Shown here: in pieces, positions 16,435-23,487 of the stretch
How positions within the stretch are numbered: position 1 is the stretch's first letter
Layout of the letters: each line of letters begins with the position of its first letter
Source: Sporomusa silvacetica DSM 10669
GTDB taxonomy: Bacteria; Bacillota; Negativicutes; Sporomusales; Sporomusaceae
Direction of reading: 5' to 3'
Assembly: GCF_002257705.1 (NCBI RefSeq)
Contig: NZ_LSLK01000038.1
Span: 1-64,000 of the forward strand
Length of the DNA: 64,000 bases
Translations under genes and position numbers: made by a program
The notes under the pieces: generated by a model
Told to the model about the DNA's origin: nothing
Seen by the model: only the letters and a program-made list of their open reading frames with translations
Database searches by the model: none

Positions 16435-16635
16435 TTGGCGAAGCAGGAGAATATTCTTATCGCCTTTCTCTCGCTAGGTGCTGTGGGAGCGATTGGGTAT
16501 TATTATCTCCACAATGCAAGCCAGGACATGGATACCATGTATGCAGAGCGCCTGATTCCTATTAGTCTTATAATTGAAAGTCGTAGTACAAGGATGAATC
16601 GTGAAGGAACAGGTACGGTGGGGACCAGAGCGTGA
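16435..16635 (+). pseudogene. Remnant of a methyl-accepting chemotaxis protein (N-terminus only)
   Basis: The reading frame encodes one transmembrane segment (ILIAFLSLGAVGAIGYYYL) and the start of a four-helix-bundle ligand domain (MDTMYAERLIPISLIIESR), as found at the N-terminus of many chemoreceptors. Homology stops after RMNRE. The next 10 codons are out of context, and the signalling domain is absent. No strong start codon is evident: TTG at 16435 has no SD, while an in-frame ATA at 16417, right after GGGGG, may be a lost ATG. A terminator 12 bases on was probably the original gene's. Confidence 0.6.
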
Positions 16636-16646
16636 TGGAATACAAT

Positions 16647-16696
16647 AAACAGGCAAGAGAGTAACTGTAAATGTTATTACTTAAGCCTGTTTTTTG
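16647..16696 (+). terminator. Terminator after the MCP remnant
   Basis: AAACAGGC at 16647-16654 pairs with GCCTGTTT at 16685-16692, with inner pairing AGTAAC/GTTATT, followed by T5. A good intrinsic terminator. Confidence 0.75.
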
Positions 16697-16804
16697 TCGG
16701 GCGATTTTAAAAATATTATTAGGCGGCTGCAAGAAAAAGAACGCCTATTTATTTGCAAAGTTGAGCGAGCTACCAAATGGTTTGAGCCGTGATAGAAAAA
16801 AAGA

Positions 16805-16853
16805 TTGACAAAAAGTCAGGAAAGTAATATTATCTAAATGAGAATGATTCCCG
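16805..16853 (+). promoter_or_regulatory. Promoter with Fur-box-like operator
   Basis: TTGACA at 16805-16810, 17 nt, TATTAT at 16828-16833. Overlapping the predicted start point is TGAGAATGATTCCCG (16839-16853), one arm GAGAAT matching the other (ATTCCC) with one mismatch, in the 6-1-6 form of Fur boxes. The core TGAGAATGATTCC recurs exactly before feoA at 18875. Fur-type, iron-repressed control is inferred. Confidence 0.7.
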
Positions 16854-16903
16854 ATATCAATATACTTAACTTTAAAAATAGAGGGGCGTTTTGGGGTGAA
16901 GTT

Positions 16904-17221
16904 TTGAAAAACGTTTTATTAAAATTTATTGCTACATTAAATACTTTTAGTGATAGCGAATATCTTATGGCCAAGATTGAATTAGAAGTCGCACCAATAC
17001 TTGTAGGATTAAAACCTTCTTCACTAATGACTTTCAGCAAAGATTCACGTAATCTTTATCAAATTTGGGAAACATTTAAGGATAAGTGTTGTGAGGGGCT
17101 GAAGTTGCAATATTTTGAGATGAGAAAAACCGAAAAGTCTGTATTAGTGTTATTCTATAATCCTGTTTTACTGTCAGAAATTGATGTACCAAGTTTAAGG
17201 AGGTATCGATCTGAGGAGTAA
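16904..17221 (+). CDS. DUF3793-like protein
   Basis: About 105 residues with TTG as start. The frame is open from an ATG at 16838, but that ATG lies inside the operator. GGGGTGA, 5-6 bases before TTG 16904, makes that the likely start. The N-terminus LLKFIATLNTFSDSEYLMAKIELEVAPILVGLKPSSL and the aromatic block KLQYFEMRKTEKSVLVLFYNP resemble DUF3793 proteins, often found near iron genes and flavodoxins in anaerobic Firmicutes. Function unknown; no membrane segment or metal motif. First gene of the Fur-type cluster; it overlaps the next gene by 11 bases. Confidence 0.62.
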   Translation: MKNVLLKFIATLNTFSDSEYLMAKIELEVAPILVGLKPSSLMTFSKDSRNLYQIWETFKDKCCEGLKLQYFEMRKTEKSVLVLFYNPVLLSEIDVPSLRRYRSEE

Positions 17222-18257
17222 GCTTCGGTTTTTATTTCTTGTGATGATGCTCATCCCACAAGGGATTATGTTCGGGTTAGCCAAGGGTACTACGTTAGTA
17301 AATGATAAATGGTTTAGTCAAATAGAAGCTGTATCATTGGTGAGTGCTCTACTTTTAGCGCTTGCGACCCCGAGTCTGTTAAATGAGTGGTTGATTGGTA
17401 AGCCTTTAGAAAAAATGCGGTACTTTTGTTCTAAGGTAAAGCAGGGGGATTACCGGGAGAGATTAGCTTTGCCTAACGAATCCAGAGATAGGGACGATGA
17501 GGATTCTATAACTATCCTCATGCGCGATATGAACTGGATGGCACGGCAGATTGAATTGAGAGAACAGGAATTAAAGCAGGCTGTAGAAACCGTAAGGGAA
17601 TCTCGCCAACACATTGAGAAGCAAAATCAATCGCTGGCTGAAACAAATGCGGAATTAATGGTAATTCAAGGGCGGTTAAATGAAAGAACAACTGAACTAG
17701 AGAACGCTTTCCAAAAAATGCAAGTGATGGCATTGACAGATCCGCTTACAACGATAGCCAATCGACGGTGTTTTTTCGATACATTGGAGCAACAGTTTGC
17801 TGCATTGGTATGCAATTGTCGGCCCATTTCATTGGTTATGATTGATGTTGACCGGTTTAAAACAATAAACGATACATTTGGGCATGAAGCTGGCGATAGG
17901 GTTTTGCGGGAACTTGCCGGGATTATCCAAAAATATAGTCGAGAAAATGATTTAGTCGCTCGTATCGGCGGCGAAGAATTTACTGTTTTGTTACCTGGAG
18001 CCGATTCGCGAGAGGCGGTTGTTGTCGCCCGTAGAATTAAAACTGCTGTTTCGAGTCGCATTTTTGAGCTGGGTGATGAACAACGAATTTCCATCACAGT
18101 TTCTATCGGTATTTGTACATTGTCACAAACGCCGTGTTTTGCCAGAAATAATTTATATAATTATGCTGATCAGGCATTGTACCATTCTAAAAACAACGGG
18201 CGAAACAGCATCTCTGTTTTTGATTCTACTATTCGGTCAGTAGTAAAAGTTAGCTAA
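17211..18257 (+). CDS. Membrane diguanylate cyclase (GGDEF)
   Basis: Up to 348 residues. Two hydrophobic segments (about 1-25 and 40-60) are followed by a HAMP-like linker (IGKPLEKMRYFCSKVKQGDY), a coiled coil and a GGDEF domain. The active motif is RIGGEEF, and an I-site RxxD (REND) lies five residues upstream of GGEEF, so it should be active and product-inhibited. No good ATG fits: AAGGAGG at 17197 points to CTG at 17211 (in frame, overlapping the previous stop by 11 bases); GTG 17241 would cut into the first membrane helix. Location between a Fur-type operator and feoAB links c-di-GMP to iron supply (inference). Confidence 0.82.
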   Translation: MRSKLRFLFLVMMLIPQGIMFGLAKGTTLVNDKWFSQIEAVSLVSALLLALATPSLLNEWLIGKPLEKMRYFCSKVKQGDYRERLALPNESRDRDDEDSITILMRDMNWMARQIELREQELKQAVETVRESRQHIEKQNQSLAETNAELMVIQGRLNERTTELENAFQKMQVMALTDPLTTIANRRCFFDTLEQQFAALVCNCRPISLVMIDVDRFKTINDTFGHEAGDRVLRELAGIIQKYSRENDLVARIGGEEFTVLLPGADSREAVVVARRIKTAVSSRIFELGDEQRISITVSIGICTLSQTPCFARNNLYNYADQALYHSKNNGRNSISVFDSTIRSVVKVS

Positions 18258-18287
18258 AAATGCAAATCGACAAGGAGGGTAATTTGT

Positions 18288-18575
18288 ATGTCAGTAGTTG
18301 TTGTTGGGGGTGATTATCTAGGCAGTATTGAAAAGAATTTGTACTCTATGGGTGTTACTGAATTACTACATATTTCCGGGAGAAAGTCTTTTGGTAAAAA
18401 CAAAATGAATGTACCAAAAGATACTGCTTTTGTTTTAGTATTGACTGACTATGTTAATCACTGTGCGGCCAAGAATGCAAAACTTGTAGCTAAAGCGCAA
18501 TCGATACCGTTAGTTTTTGCAAAAAGATCATGGAGCGCAGTTGAAGAAAAACTTCGAGAAAGTAAGATTATTTAG
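18288..18575 (+). CDS. DUF2325 family protein
   Basis: 95 residues. It starts MSVVVVGGDYLGSIEKNL and contains LLHISGRK, matching the small DUF2325 family (predicted Rossmann-like fold, function unknown; some members bind heme or other redox cofactors, from memory). Cysteine occurs at VNHCAAKNA. SD AAGGAGGG 9 bases upstream; 30 bases after the GGDEF gene, so in the same operon. It sits in an iron cluster, so an iron- or heme-related role is possible but unproven. Confidence 0.75.
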   Translation: MSVVVVGGDYLGSIEKNLYSMGVTELLHISGRKSFGKNKMNVPKDTAFVLVLTDYVNHCAAKNAKLVAKAQSIPLVFAKRSWSAVEEKLRESKII

Positions 18576-18609
18576 TAAGGCTACGAATATACAGGGGGGG
18601 GAAGTAATT

Positions 18610-18855
18610 ATGACTTTACAAATAAATTCAGATGAGGAAAAGGTAGATTTACTTATTGATGGAGATATTTACGAAGAACATGCGGAATTTTTACGGGATA
18701 TGAGTTTTTCTTATGCTCGGCGTGGAATTAAAAAAATGGATATTCAGCTTAATTCCACCTATTATATCAGCTTGAAGGGGCAGCAATGTCTGAGTATTAT
18801 GCGGGAAACATTAGGACGCCAAGGGATTCAGGTTGCTTTTAAACCTAATTTATAA
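18610..18855 (+). CDS. Small STAS-like protein
   Basis: 81 residues from ATG 18610, which follows a GGGGGGGAAG SD; the frame is open further upstream but overlaps the previous gene. The pattern LLIDGDIYEEHAEFLRDMSF, then KKMDIQLNSTYYISLKGQQCL, looks like the beta-alpha core of anti-anti-sigma (STAS) domains. The usual phospho-acceptor serine position is occupied by TYYIS/LK residues, so assignment is tentative. It ends 20 bases before the feoA operator, and is probably the last gene of the first Fur-type transcript. Confidence 0.5.
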   Translation: MTLQINSDEEKVDLLIDGDIYEEHAEFLRDMSFSYARRGIKKMDIQLNSTYYISLKGQQCLSIMRETLGRQGIQVAFKPNL

Positions 18856-18862
18856 GTTTTTT

Positions 18863-18893
18863 TTGCCAGCATAATGAGAATGATTCCTAATAT
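18863..18893 (+). promoter_or_regulatory. feoA promoter region with Fur-box-like operator
   Basis: TGAGAATGATTCCTA (18875-18889) repeats the core of the operator at 16839. It sits between a TTGCCA (18863-18868) and TAATAT (18888-18893), so a bound Fur would cover the promoter. The spacing (19 nt) is long, so the exact -35 is uncertain. Confidence 0.65.
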
Positions 18894-18915
18894 TAATTAG
18901 TATAAGGAGGATACG

Positions 18916-19146
18916 ATGATCAAAACACTCAACCAGTTAGGTTCCGGTGAAACGGGCGTGGTGATAAAGGTGTACGGAAGCGGTCCGGTGAAACGCCGGA
19001 TTGTAGATATGGGCATTGTTGCCGAAACTCTTATTCAAGTACAAAAGTTGGCCCCGCTTGGTGACCCAATGGAGATTAAGGTAAAAAACTTCAATCTTTC
19101 TCTACGTAAGTCGGAGGCAGCGCTAATTGAAGTTCGGACGCAGTGA
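18916..19146 (+). CDS. feoA: Ferrous iron transport protein FeoA
   Basis: 76 residues, an SH3-like small cytoplasmic protein that assists FeoB. The sequence contains LGSGETGVVIKVYGSGPVKRRI and VDMGIVAETLIQV, the typical FeoA fold with the RRI-DMG-GI block. ATG follows AAGGAGGAT. A Fur-box-like operator lies 27 bases upstream. FeoB follows at 19187 after its own SD. Confidence 0.92.
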   Translation: MIKTLNQLGSGETGVVIKVYGSGPVKRRIVDMGIVAETLIQVQKLAPLGDPMEIKVKNFNLSLRKSEAALIEVRTQ

Positions 19147-19186
19147 AGCTGGAAGACATGCTGATGATATAGAAGGAGGCTTAATA

Positions 19187-21532
19187 ATGTCGACGAAAAA
19201 TTTGACAGTGGCTTTGGCGGGCAATCCTAATTCCGGCAAGACCACTATTTTCAATAATATTACCGGAGCGCGCCAACATGTGGGCAATTATCCGGGGGTA
19301 ACAGTGGAGCGAAGGGAGGGTTTTCGTCGTTACCAAGGCAAGGAGCTATTGCTGGTAGACCTGCCAGGAACATATAGTCTGACAGCCCATTCGCTGGATG
19401 AGTTGGTAGCACGTAACGTGATTGTCAACGAAAAACCGGATATCATAGTGAATATTCTGGATGCATCCAACCTGGAACGTAATTTGTATTTGGCGGTCCA
19501 ACTATTGGAGCTTGAACGGCCAGTGGTATTGGCTTTAAATATGACTGACGTGGCGGAAGCGAGAGGCCTAAAAATCAATGATGAGTTGTTAAGCCATAAA
19601 CTGGGTATTTCAGTGGTTCGTATGGTGGGCAACCGTAACCGGGGCACGGACGATCTCCTTCAAATGGTGTCAGACGCTACAGCGGCAAATGAACACCAGC
19701 CTTTCAATTTGGACTATGGTCAAGAGATTGAGACCAAAATTAAGCTGGTGACCGAGGCTCTCGAAGCCTTGACCGGGGTTAAGTATCCGCTAAGGTGGCT
19801 GGCAATCAAACTGCTTGAAAATGACCAGGATGTTAGCAGTGCAATCAAACTGGTAGTGGGCGGGTCAAAGATCCTGTCGTTGGTTGAACAAGCCAGAGGT
19901 GAACTGAAAGTTATTTTTAACGATGAGCCGGAACTTGTAATTGCTGAGAGTCGTTATCGCTTTGTCGGCGAAGTCTACCGGCAAGTCGCGCCTGCTAATA
20001 ATGATCTGGGTAAGACCACATCGGACAAGATTGACAATGTTTTGACTCATCGGGTACTTGGTTTACCAATATTCTTTGGCATTATGTGGCTATTATTTAA
20101 TATTGTTTTCACTGTTGGGGCCTATCCGCAGGAGTGGTTGGAACAGGGAATTACATGGGGCGGGGCATTCCTCGGCCAAAATTTGGCGGATGGCGCTCTC
20201 AAATCACTGGTGGTCGACGGTATTATCGGCGGCGTGGGAAGTGTAATCTCTTTTCTGCCAAACATTTTATTGCTCTTTTTAGGAATAGCATTACTTGAAG
20301 ACACAGGCTACATGGCTCGGGCCGCTTTTGTTGTAGACCGCGTAATGCGTGCTGTTGGTTTGCACGGCAAATCTTTCATACCACTACTTTTGGGCTTTGG
20401 CTGCAGTGTTCCCGCCATTATGGGAACTCGCACCCTGGAAAACCCCCGGGACCGGATGGTTACCATCCTTGTTGCTCCGTTGATGAGCTGCAGCGCTCGA
20501 TTGCCGGTCTATACCTTGCTTACCGCTGCCTTCTTCTCTCCGCAACTTGCTGGCACAGTCCTATTTTCCGTCTATGTCGTAGGCATTGTTTTGGCCATAT
20601 TTATGGCGCTAATCTTCCGTAAATTCCTATTCCCCGGAGCGGCCGAAGCTTTTGTGATGGAGATGCCCCCTTATCATTTGCCGACAATACGCAGCATTTT
20701 TACGCATATGTGGGAGCGAAGCATACTGTATTTGAAGAAAGCGGGCACGCTGATTCTAGTCGCTTCCATCCTGGTCTGGTTTGCCACCAATTACCCTACA
20801 AATGTTGAATATAGTAAGGACTATGATCAGGAGAAAACGCAAGTCGAGGAAAGCTTTAGCGCTCAAGTCACGCAAAATATTTTAATTCCGCTACAAATTG
20901 AGAACCCGGAAGATAATGAAGCCTTGGGTGCACTTGTGAGCGAGATCGCGGCAATTAATGATGGGAAAGATAAAGATGAGCAAGCTTTATCAGCTGCGGC
21001 GATAGCTGATAAGCTGGACGAACTCCAGCAAGCCCAGTCTATATTGTATCCTTATGCTATGCAGTACTATGAATTTGAACAGGAGAAACAATCCGAAACT
21101 GAAAAAATCGATAAAGAGCAGGCTGGCGAGAAACTGGCCAAAAGTTATGCCGGACAATTCGGGAAAACAATTGAACCAGTTATTCGGCCATTAGGGTTTG
21201 ACTGGAAAATTGGTGTCGGCTTAGTATCGGCGATGGCTGCCAAAGAAGTCCTGGTAAGCACTCTTGGCACCATCTACGATGTAGGCGAGGTCGATGAGGA
21301 GGATTCAACCAGTCTGCAAGAGGCACTAGCTGCTGACCCGGCTTTTAGTCCGCTGGTGGCCTATTGCCTGATGATATTCACGCTCATTTACTCTCCCTGC
21401 CTGGCTGCACTCGCCGTCTTGCGGCGTGAAACCAATTCATGGAAATGGCCGGCTTTCAGTTTTTGCTATTCCACCGCTTTGGCCTGGATCATTACCCTGG
21501 CTGTTTATCAGGTGGGTATGATGTTGAGTTGA
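19187..21532 (+). CDS. feoB: Ferrous iron transport protein FeoB
   Basis: 781 residues, the Fe(II) transporter of the membrane. The N-terminal G domain has G1 GNPNSGKTT, G2 region NYPGVTVERR, G3 DLPGTYSL and G4 NMTDVAEA. The membrane part shows the two Gate motifs (GFGCSVPAIMGTR near residue 400 with LMSCSARLPVY, and SPCLAALAVL near the end). A charged, Glu/Lys-rich insert lies at about 545-650. ATG 19187 is preferred over the upstream in-frame ATG at 19127, because GAAGGAGG lies 11 bases before it. It forms an operon with feoA and probably the next two genes. Confidence 0.95.
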   Translation: MSTKNLTVALAGNPNSGKTTIFNNITGARQHVGNYPGVTVERREGFRRYQGKELLLVDLPGTYSLTAHSLDELVARNVIVNEKPDIIVNILDASNLERNLYLAVQLLELERPVVLALNMTDVAEARGLKINDELLSHKLGISVVRMVGNRNRGTDDLLQMVSDATAANEHQPFNLDYGQEIETKIKLVTEALEALTGVKYPLRWLAIKLLENDQDVSSAIKLVVGGSKILSLVEQARGELKVIFNDEPELVIAESRYRFVGEVYRQVAPANNDLGKTTSDKIDNVLTHRVLGLPIFFGIMWLLFNIVFTVGAYPQEWLEQGITWGGAFLGQNLADGALKSLVVDGIIGGVGSVISFLPNILLLFLGIALLEDTGYMARAAFVVDRVMRAVGLHGKSFIPLLLGFGCSVPAIMGTRTLENPRDRMVTILVAPLMSCSARLPVYTLLTAAFFSPQLAGTVLFSVYVVGIVLAIFMALIFRKFLFPGAAEAFVMEMPPYHLPTIRSIFTHMWERSILYLKKAGTLILVASILVWFATNYPTNVEYSKDYDQEKTQVEESFSAQVTQNILIPLQIENPEDNEALGALVSEIAAINDGKDKDEQALSAAAIADKLDELQQAQSILYPYAMQYYEFEQEKQSETEKIDKEQAGEKLAKSYAGQFGKTIEPVIRPLGFDWKIGVGLVSAMAAKEVLVSTLGTIYDVGEVDEEDSTSLQEALAADPAFSPLVAYCLMIFTLIYSPCLAALAVLRRETNSWKWPAFSFCYSTALAWIITLAVYQVGMMLS

Positions 21533-21548
21533 GAAAGGGCATGATAAA

Positions 21549-22178
21549 TTGTTGCATCAAATTACAGTTGACGATTTGCACGAAATGGTGGATGCGCTGA
21601 CCACCGCGCTTGATGCCAAAAACTCATATATGTGCGGACATTCCGAACGTGTGGCGATGCTATCGCTGTTGTTGGCTAATATCATGGGGTTATCGCCGGC
21701 AGAGCAGACGCGGATTCATATTGGGGCACATTTACACGATATTGGGAAAATAGGTATTCCTGACGTAATCCTTAATAAACAGGGAAAGCTGACAGATGAT
21801 GAATTCAACATCATCCGTCAGCACCCGGCAATAGGCGATAACATTGTGGGTAAACTCAAGCTGTTCCACTCAGTCGCCGATATCGTTCGCCATCATCATG
21901 AGCGATTTGATGGCAAAGGTTACCCTGATGGCTTACGAGGTCATGATATTTCATTAGGAGCGAGGATTGTGGCTGTTGCTGATGCTTTTGATGCGATGAC
22001 CAGCGCCAGGGCTTACCGTACGGCATTCACTCTTAGTGAGGCGATAGCGGAAACACAGCGCTGTCAGGGCACTCAATTTGATCCAGATATAGTAGCGATA
22101 TTGGTTGATTTGTCTACGGAGAATAAACTTTTTAGCAGTGGCGGCGGAGAAATTCGCAGTCTAGTAGCTACGGCATAA
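21549..22178 (+). CDS. HD-GYP phosphodiesterase (stand-alone)
   Basis: 209 residues, almost entirely one HD-GYP domain. The motifs are complete: HSERVAMLSLLL, HLHDIGKIGIPD, HHHERFDGKGYPDGL and ADAFDAMTS, so hydrolysis of c-di-GMP is expected. Start is TTG (21549 or 21552) with a weak AGAAAGGG SD, 16 bases after feoB, so translation may depend on feoB. There is no sensor domain. Together with the GGDEF gene at 17211 it gives the iron cluster both synthesis and breakdown of c-di-GMP. Confidence 0.85.
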   Translation: MLHQITVDDLHEMVDALTTALDAKNSYMCGHSERVAMLSLLLANIMGLSPAEQTRIHIGAHLHDIGKIGIPDVILNKQGKLTDDEFNIIRQHPAIGDNIVGKLKLFHSVADIVRHHHERFDGKGYPDGLRGHDISLGARIVAVADAFDAMTSARAYRTAFTLSEAIAETQRCQGTQFDPDIVAILVDLSTENKLFSSGGGEIRSLVATA

Positions 22179-22183
22179 AGTGA

Positions 22184-22213
22184 ATTTTAGAGCAAGTTAG
22201 TCATCAGATAAAG
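22184..22213 (+). repeat. Fragment of the repeat seen in full at 55045-55175
   Basis: About 30 bases, TTTTAGAGCAA followed by TT-GTCATC-GATA-AG, match the 3' end of the element at 55142-55172 with roughly four differences. The hairpin part of that element is missing here. It lies just before the SD of the Cys-rich peptide gene. Confidence 0.5.
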
Positions 22214-22237
22214 AAGTGATTTTAAGGAGGTCGTGAC

Positions 22238-22411
22238 ATGGAAACTCTGTTAGTAAGTCTCATAGGAATAGCGGCGATTGGATACGCAGGATATATGGTT
22301 TGGCAAAGCATTAGCGGAAAACCTGGTTGCAGTTGTGGAAATGGCGGCTCTTGTCAGACTAGTGGGGGCGGTTGTTGTTCGACAAAAAAGGTTTTGCGGA
22401 AGCTTCCTTAA
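22238..22411 (+). CDS. FeoB-associated Cys-rich membrane protein
   Basis: 57 residues, below usual gene-calling length. One N-terminal membrane helix (LLVSLIGIAAIGYAGYMVW) is followed by a glycine/cysteine tail with CSCGNGGSC and GGGCC (five cysteines in 18 residues) and a basic end. This is the layout of the FeoB-associated Cys-rich peptides (FeoC-like role, function not settled) found directly after feoB in Firmicutes. ATG follows TTAAGGAGG by 8 bases. The cysteines could bind iron or a cluster at the inner face of the membrane (inference). Confidence 0.85.
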   Translation: METLLVSLIGIAAIGYAGYMVWQSISGKPGCSCGNGGSCQTSGGGCCSTKKVLRKLP

Positions 22412-22807
22412 ACTTAGATAAAAGGAATAATGCATCAAGGAGGATGTTTATCAACATGTCAGGCCTCCTGGCACGAGAAGATAATCCGGACGGGGAGACA
22501 GAAAGCAAAATTTATGCAATACGGGCTGCTATAGTCCGATAGAAAATCTTTCGAAGCTACGATCAACTATGCATTCTAAGTAGTTTAACTAGTAGCGTCT
22601 GTTACAAAAAAAATTGGTAGAAACGATGCATATATAAATAGTAAAGATGAAAATCTGAGGAATAGCAATGGAACGGTTCTTGACTTGAATGGTTGTTCAA
22701 GTCAAGACACCGTCCCACACTGTTGCACTGCTGTATTTGGTTATGGAATGCATAAAGCACTATGGTATAATTAGATGCAAACGATCTTCAGCTAATTGGA
22801 GGAAGTC
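22412..22807 (+). other. Gap between the feo cluster and ynfA: hairpin and promoter
   Basis: The main feature is a perfect 12-bp inverted repeat, TCTTGACTTGAA / TTCAAGTCAAGA (about 22678-22707), extended by ACGGT/ACCGT on both sides. No T-run follows. An extended -10 (TGGTATAAT, TATAAT at 22766-22771) probably drives ynfA. A 28-codon frame at 22456-22542 behind AAGGAGG (starting MSGLLARED) has no recognised relative; I do not call it a gene. Confidence 0.5.
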
Positions 22808-23134
22808 ATGGAATTTTTTAAATCTATGGGTTATTTTATTCTTGCAGGTCTGTTTGAAATTGGTGGAGGATACCTAATATGGCTTTGGCTACGAGAGGGC
22901 AAAGGAAGCAGCTATGCGATTGTTGGTGCGATTATTCTGACCTTGTACGGCGTAATCCCGACATTACAACCTGCTAACTTTGGACGAGTTTACGCTGCAT
23001 ATGGGGGGGTATTTATAGTTTTGTCTATTCTTTGGGGATGGGGTATAGACAAGGTTATGCCAGATAAATTCGATATTATTGGCGGTGTTATATCTCTGCT
23101 GGGAGTGCTAGTTATAATGTACTGGCCTAGATAA
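22808..23134 (+). CDS. YnfA/UPF0060 family membrane protein
   Basis: 108 residues, exactly the usual YnfA length, with four membrane helices and a small-multidrug-resistance-like fold. Motifs: LAGLFEIGGGYLIWLWLREGK, LTLYGVIPTLQPANFGRVYAAYGGVF and DIIGGVISLLGVLVIMYWPR, all characteristic. Function is unproven; export of a cation is presumed. ATG at 22808 sits 6 bases after GGAGG; an in-frame TTG 12 bases earlier overlaps the SD. Probably monocistronic. Confidence 0.88.
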   Translation: MEFFKSMGYFILAGLFEIGGGYLIWLWLREGKGSSYAIVGAIILTLYGVIPTLQPANFGRVYAAYGGVFIVLSILWGWGIDKVMPDKFDIIGGVISLLGVLVIMYWPR

Positions 23135-23146
23135 ATTAGTCACACG

Positions 23147-23302
23147 TTATTCAAAACCAACACTATTCATGAAGTAATTATAAGCTATTGCTTCTTGGTC
23201 ATAACAAAATGACTCTCTACCATTAAGTAAGTTCGGCGCAATACTGTCAATTTCATGTAAAACAATAATGACTGTATTAGAGTGATGAATATAGGCTAGC
23301 AT
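23147..23302 (-). pseudogene. Dienelactone hydrolase remnant (internally deleted)
   Basis: A 51-codon frame joins two separated pieces of a dienelactone-hydrolase-like protein: the N-terminal strand IHHSNTVIIVLHEI, and a segment from about 40 residues further on, IAPNLLNGRESFCYDQEAIAYNYFMNSVGFE, which then stops. Intact relatives have VLHEIYGINxxI followed by a helix before the PNLL strand (family knowledge). Catalytic Cys/Asp/His are gone. It looks like a gene reduced by an internal deletion and a C-terminal truncation. Nothing else is recognised in 23303-23487 apart from a weak hairpin with a T-run near 23390-23425. Confidence 0.6.
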
Positions 23303-23487
23303 CAATATCTCCGCATCCTATACTTTTCATAATAATATCATATAGATTCAGCGCTGAAAAGCAGGCTGGGATTTCTGCATCGGGTTAGAAAGAAGCAGAA
23401 TACTTGTCTGCATTCTATTTTTTTGTATGCCTAACCTAACCTGGGGAACAATACCTAACAAGAAAACAATCCAGGGGGTGAAGTAGT

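Noticed and set aside
16838..16903. ATG at 16838 as start of the DUF3793-like gene
   Set aside because: It lies within the Fur-box-like operator, at the predicted transcription start, with no SD. TTG at 16904 has GGGGTGA upstream and fits the family N-terminus.
22456..22542. 28-codon frame behind AAGGAGG
   Set aside because: Very short, no recognisable family, and no terminator or conserved context; reported only as part of the gap entry.
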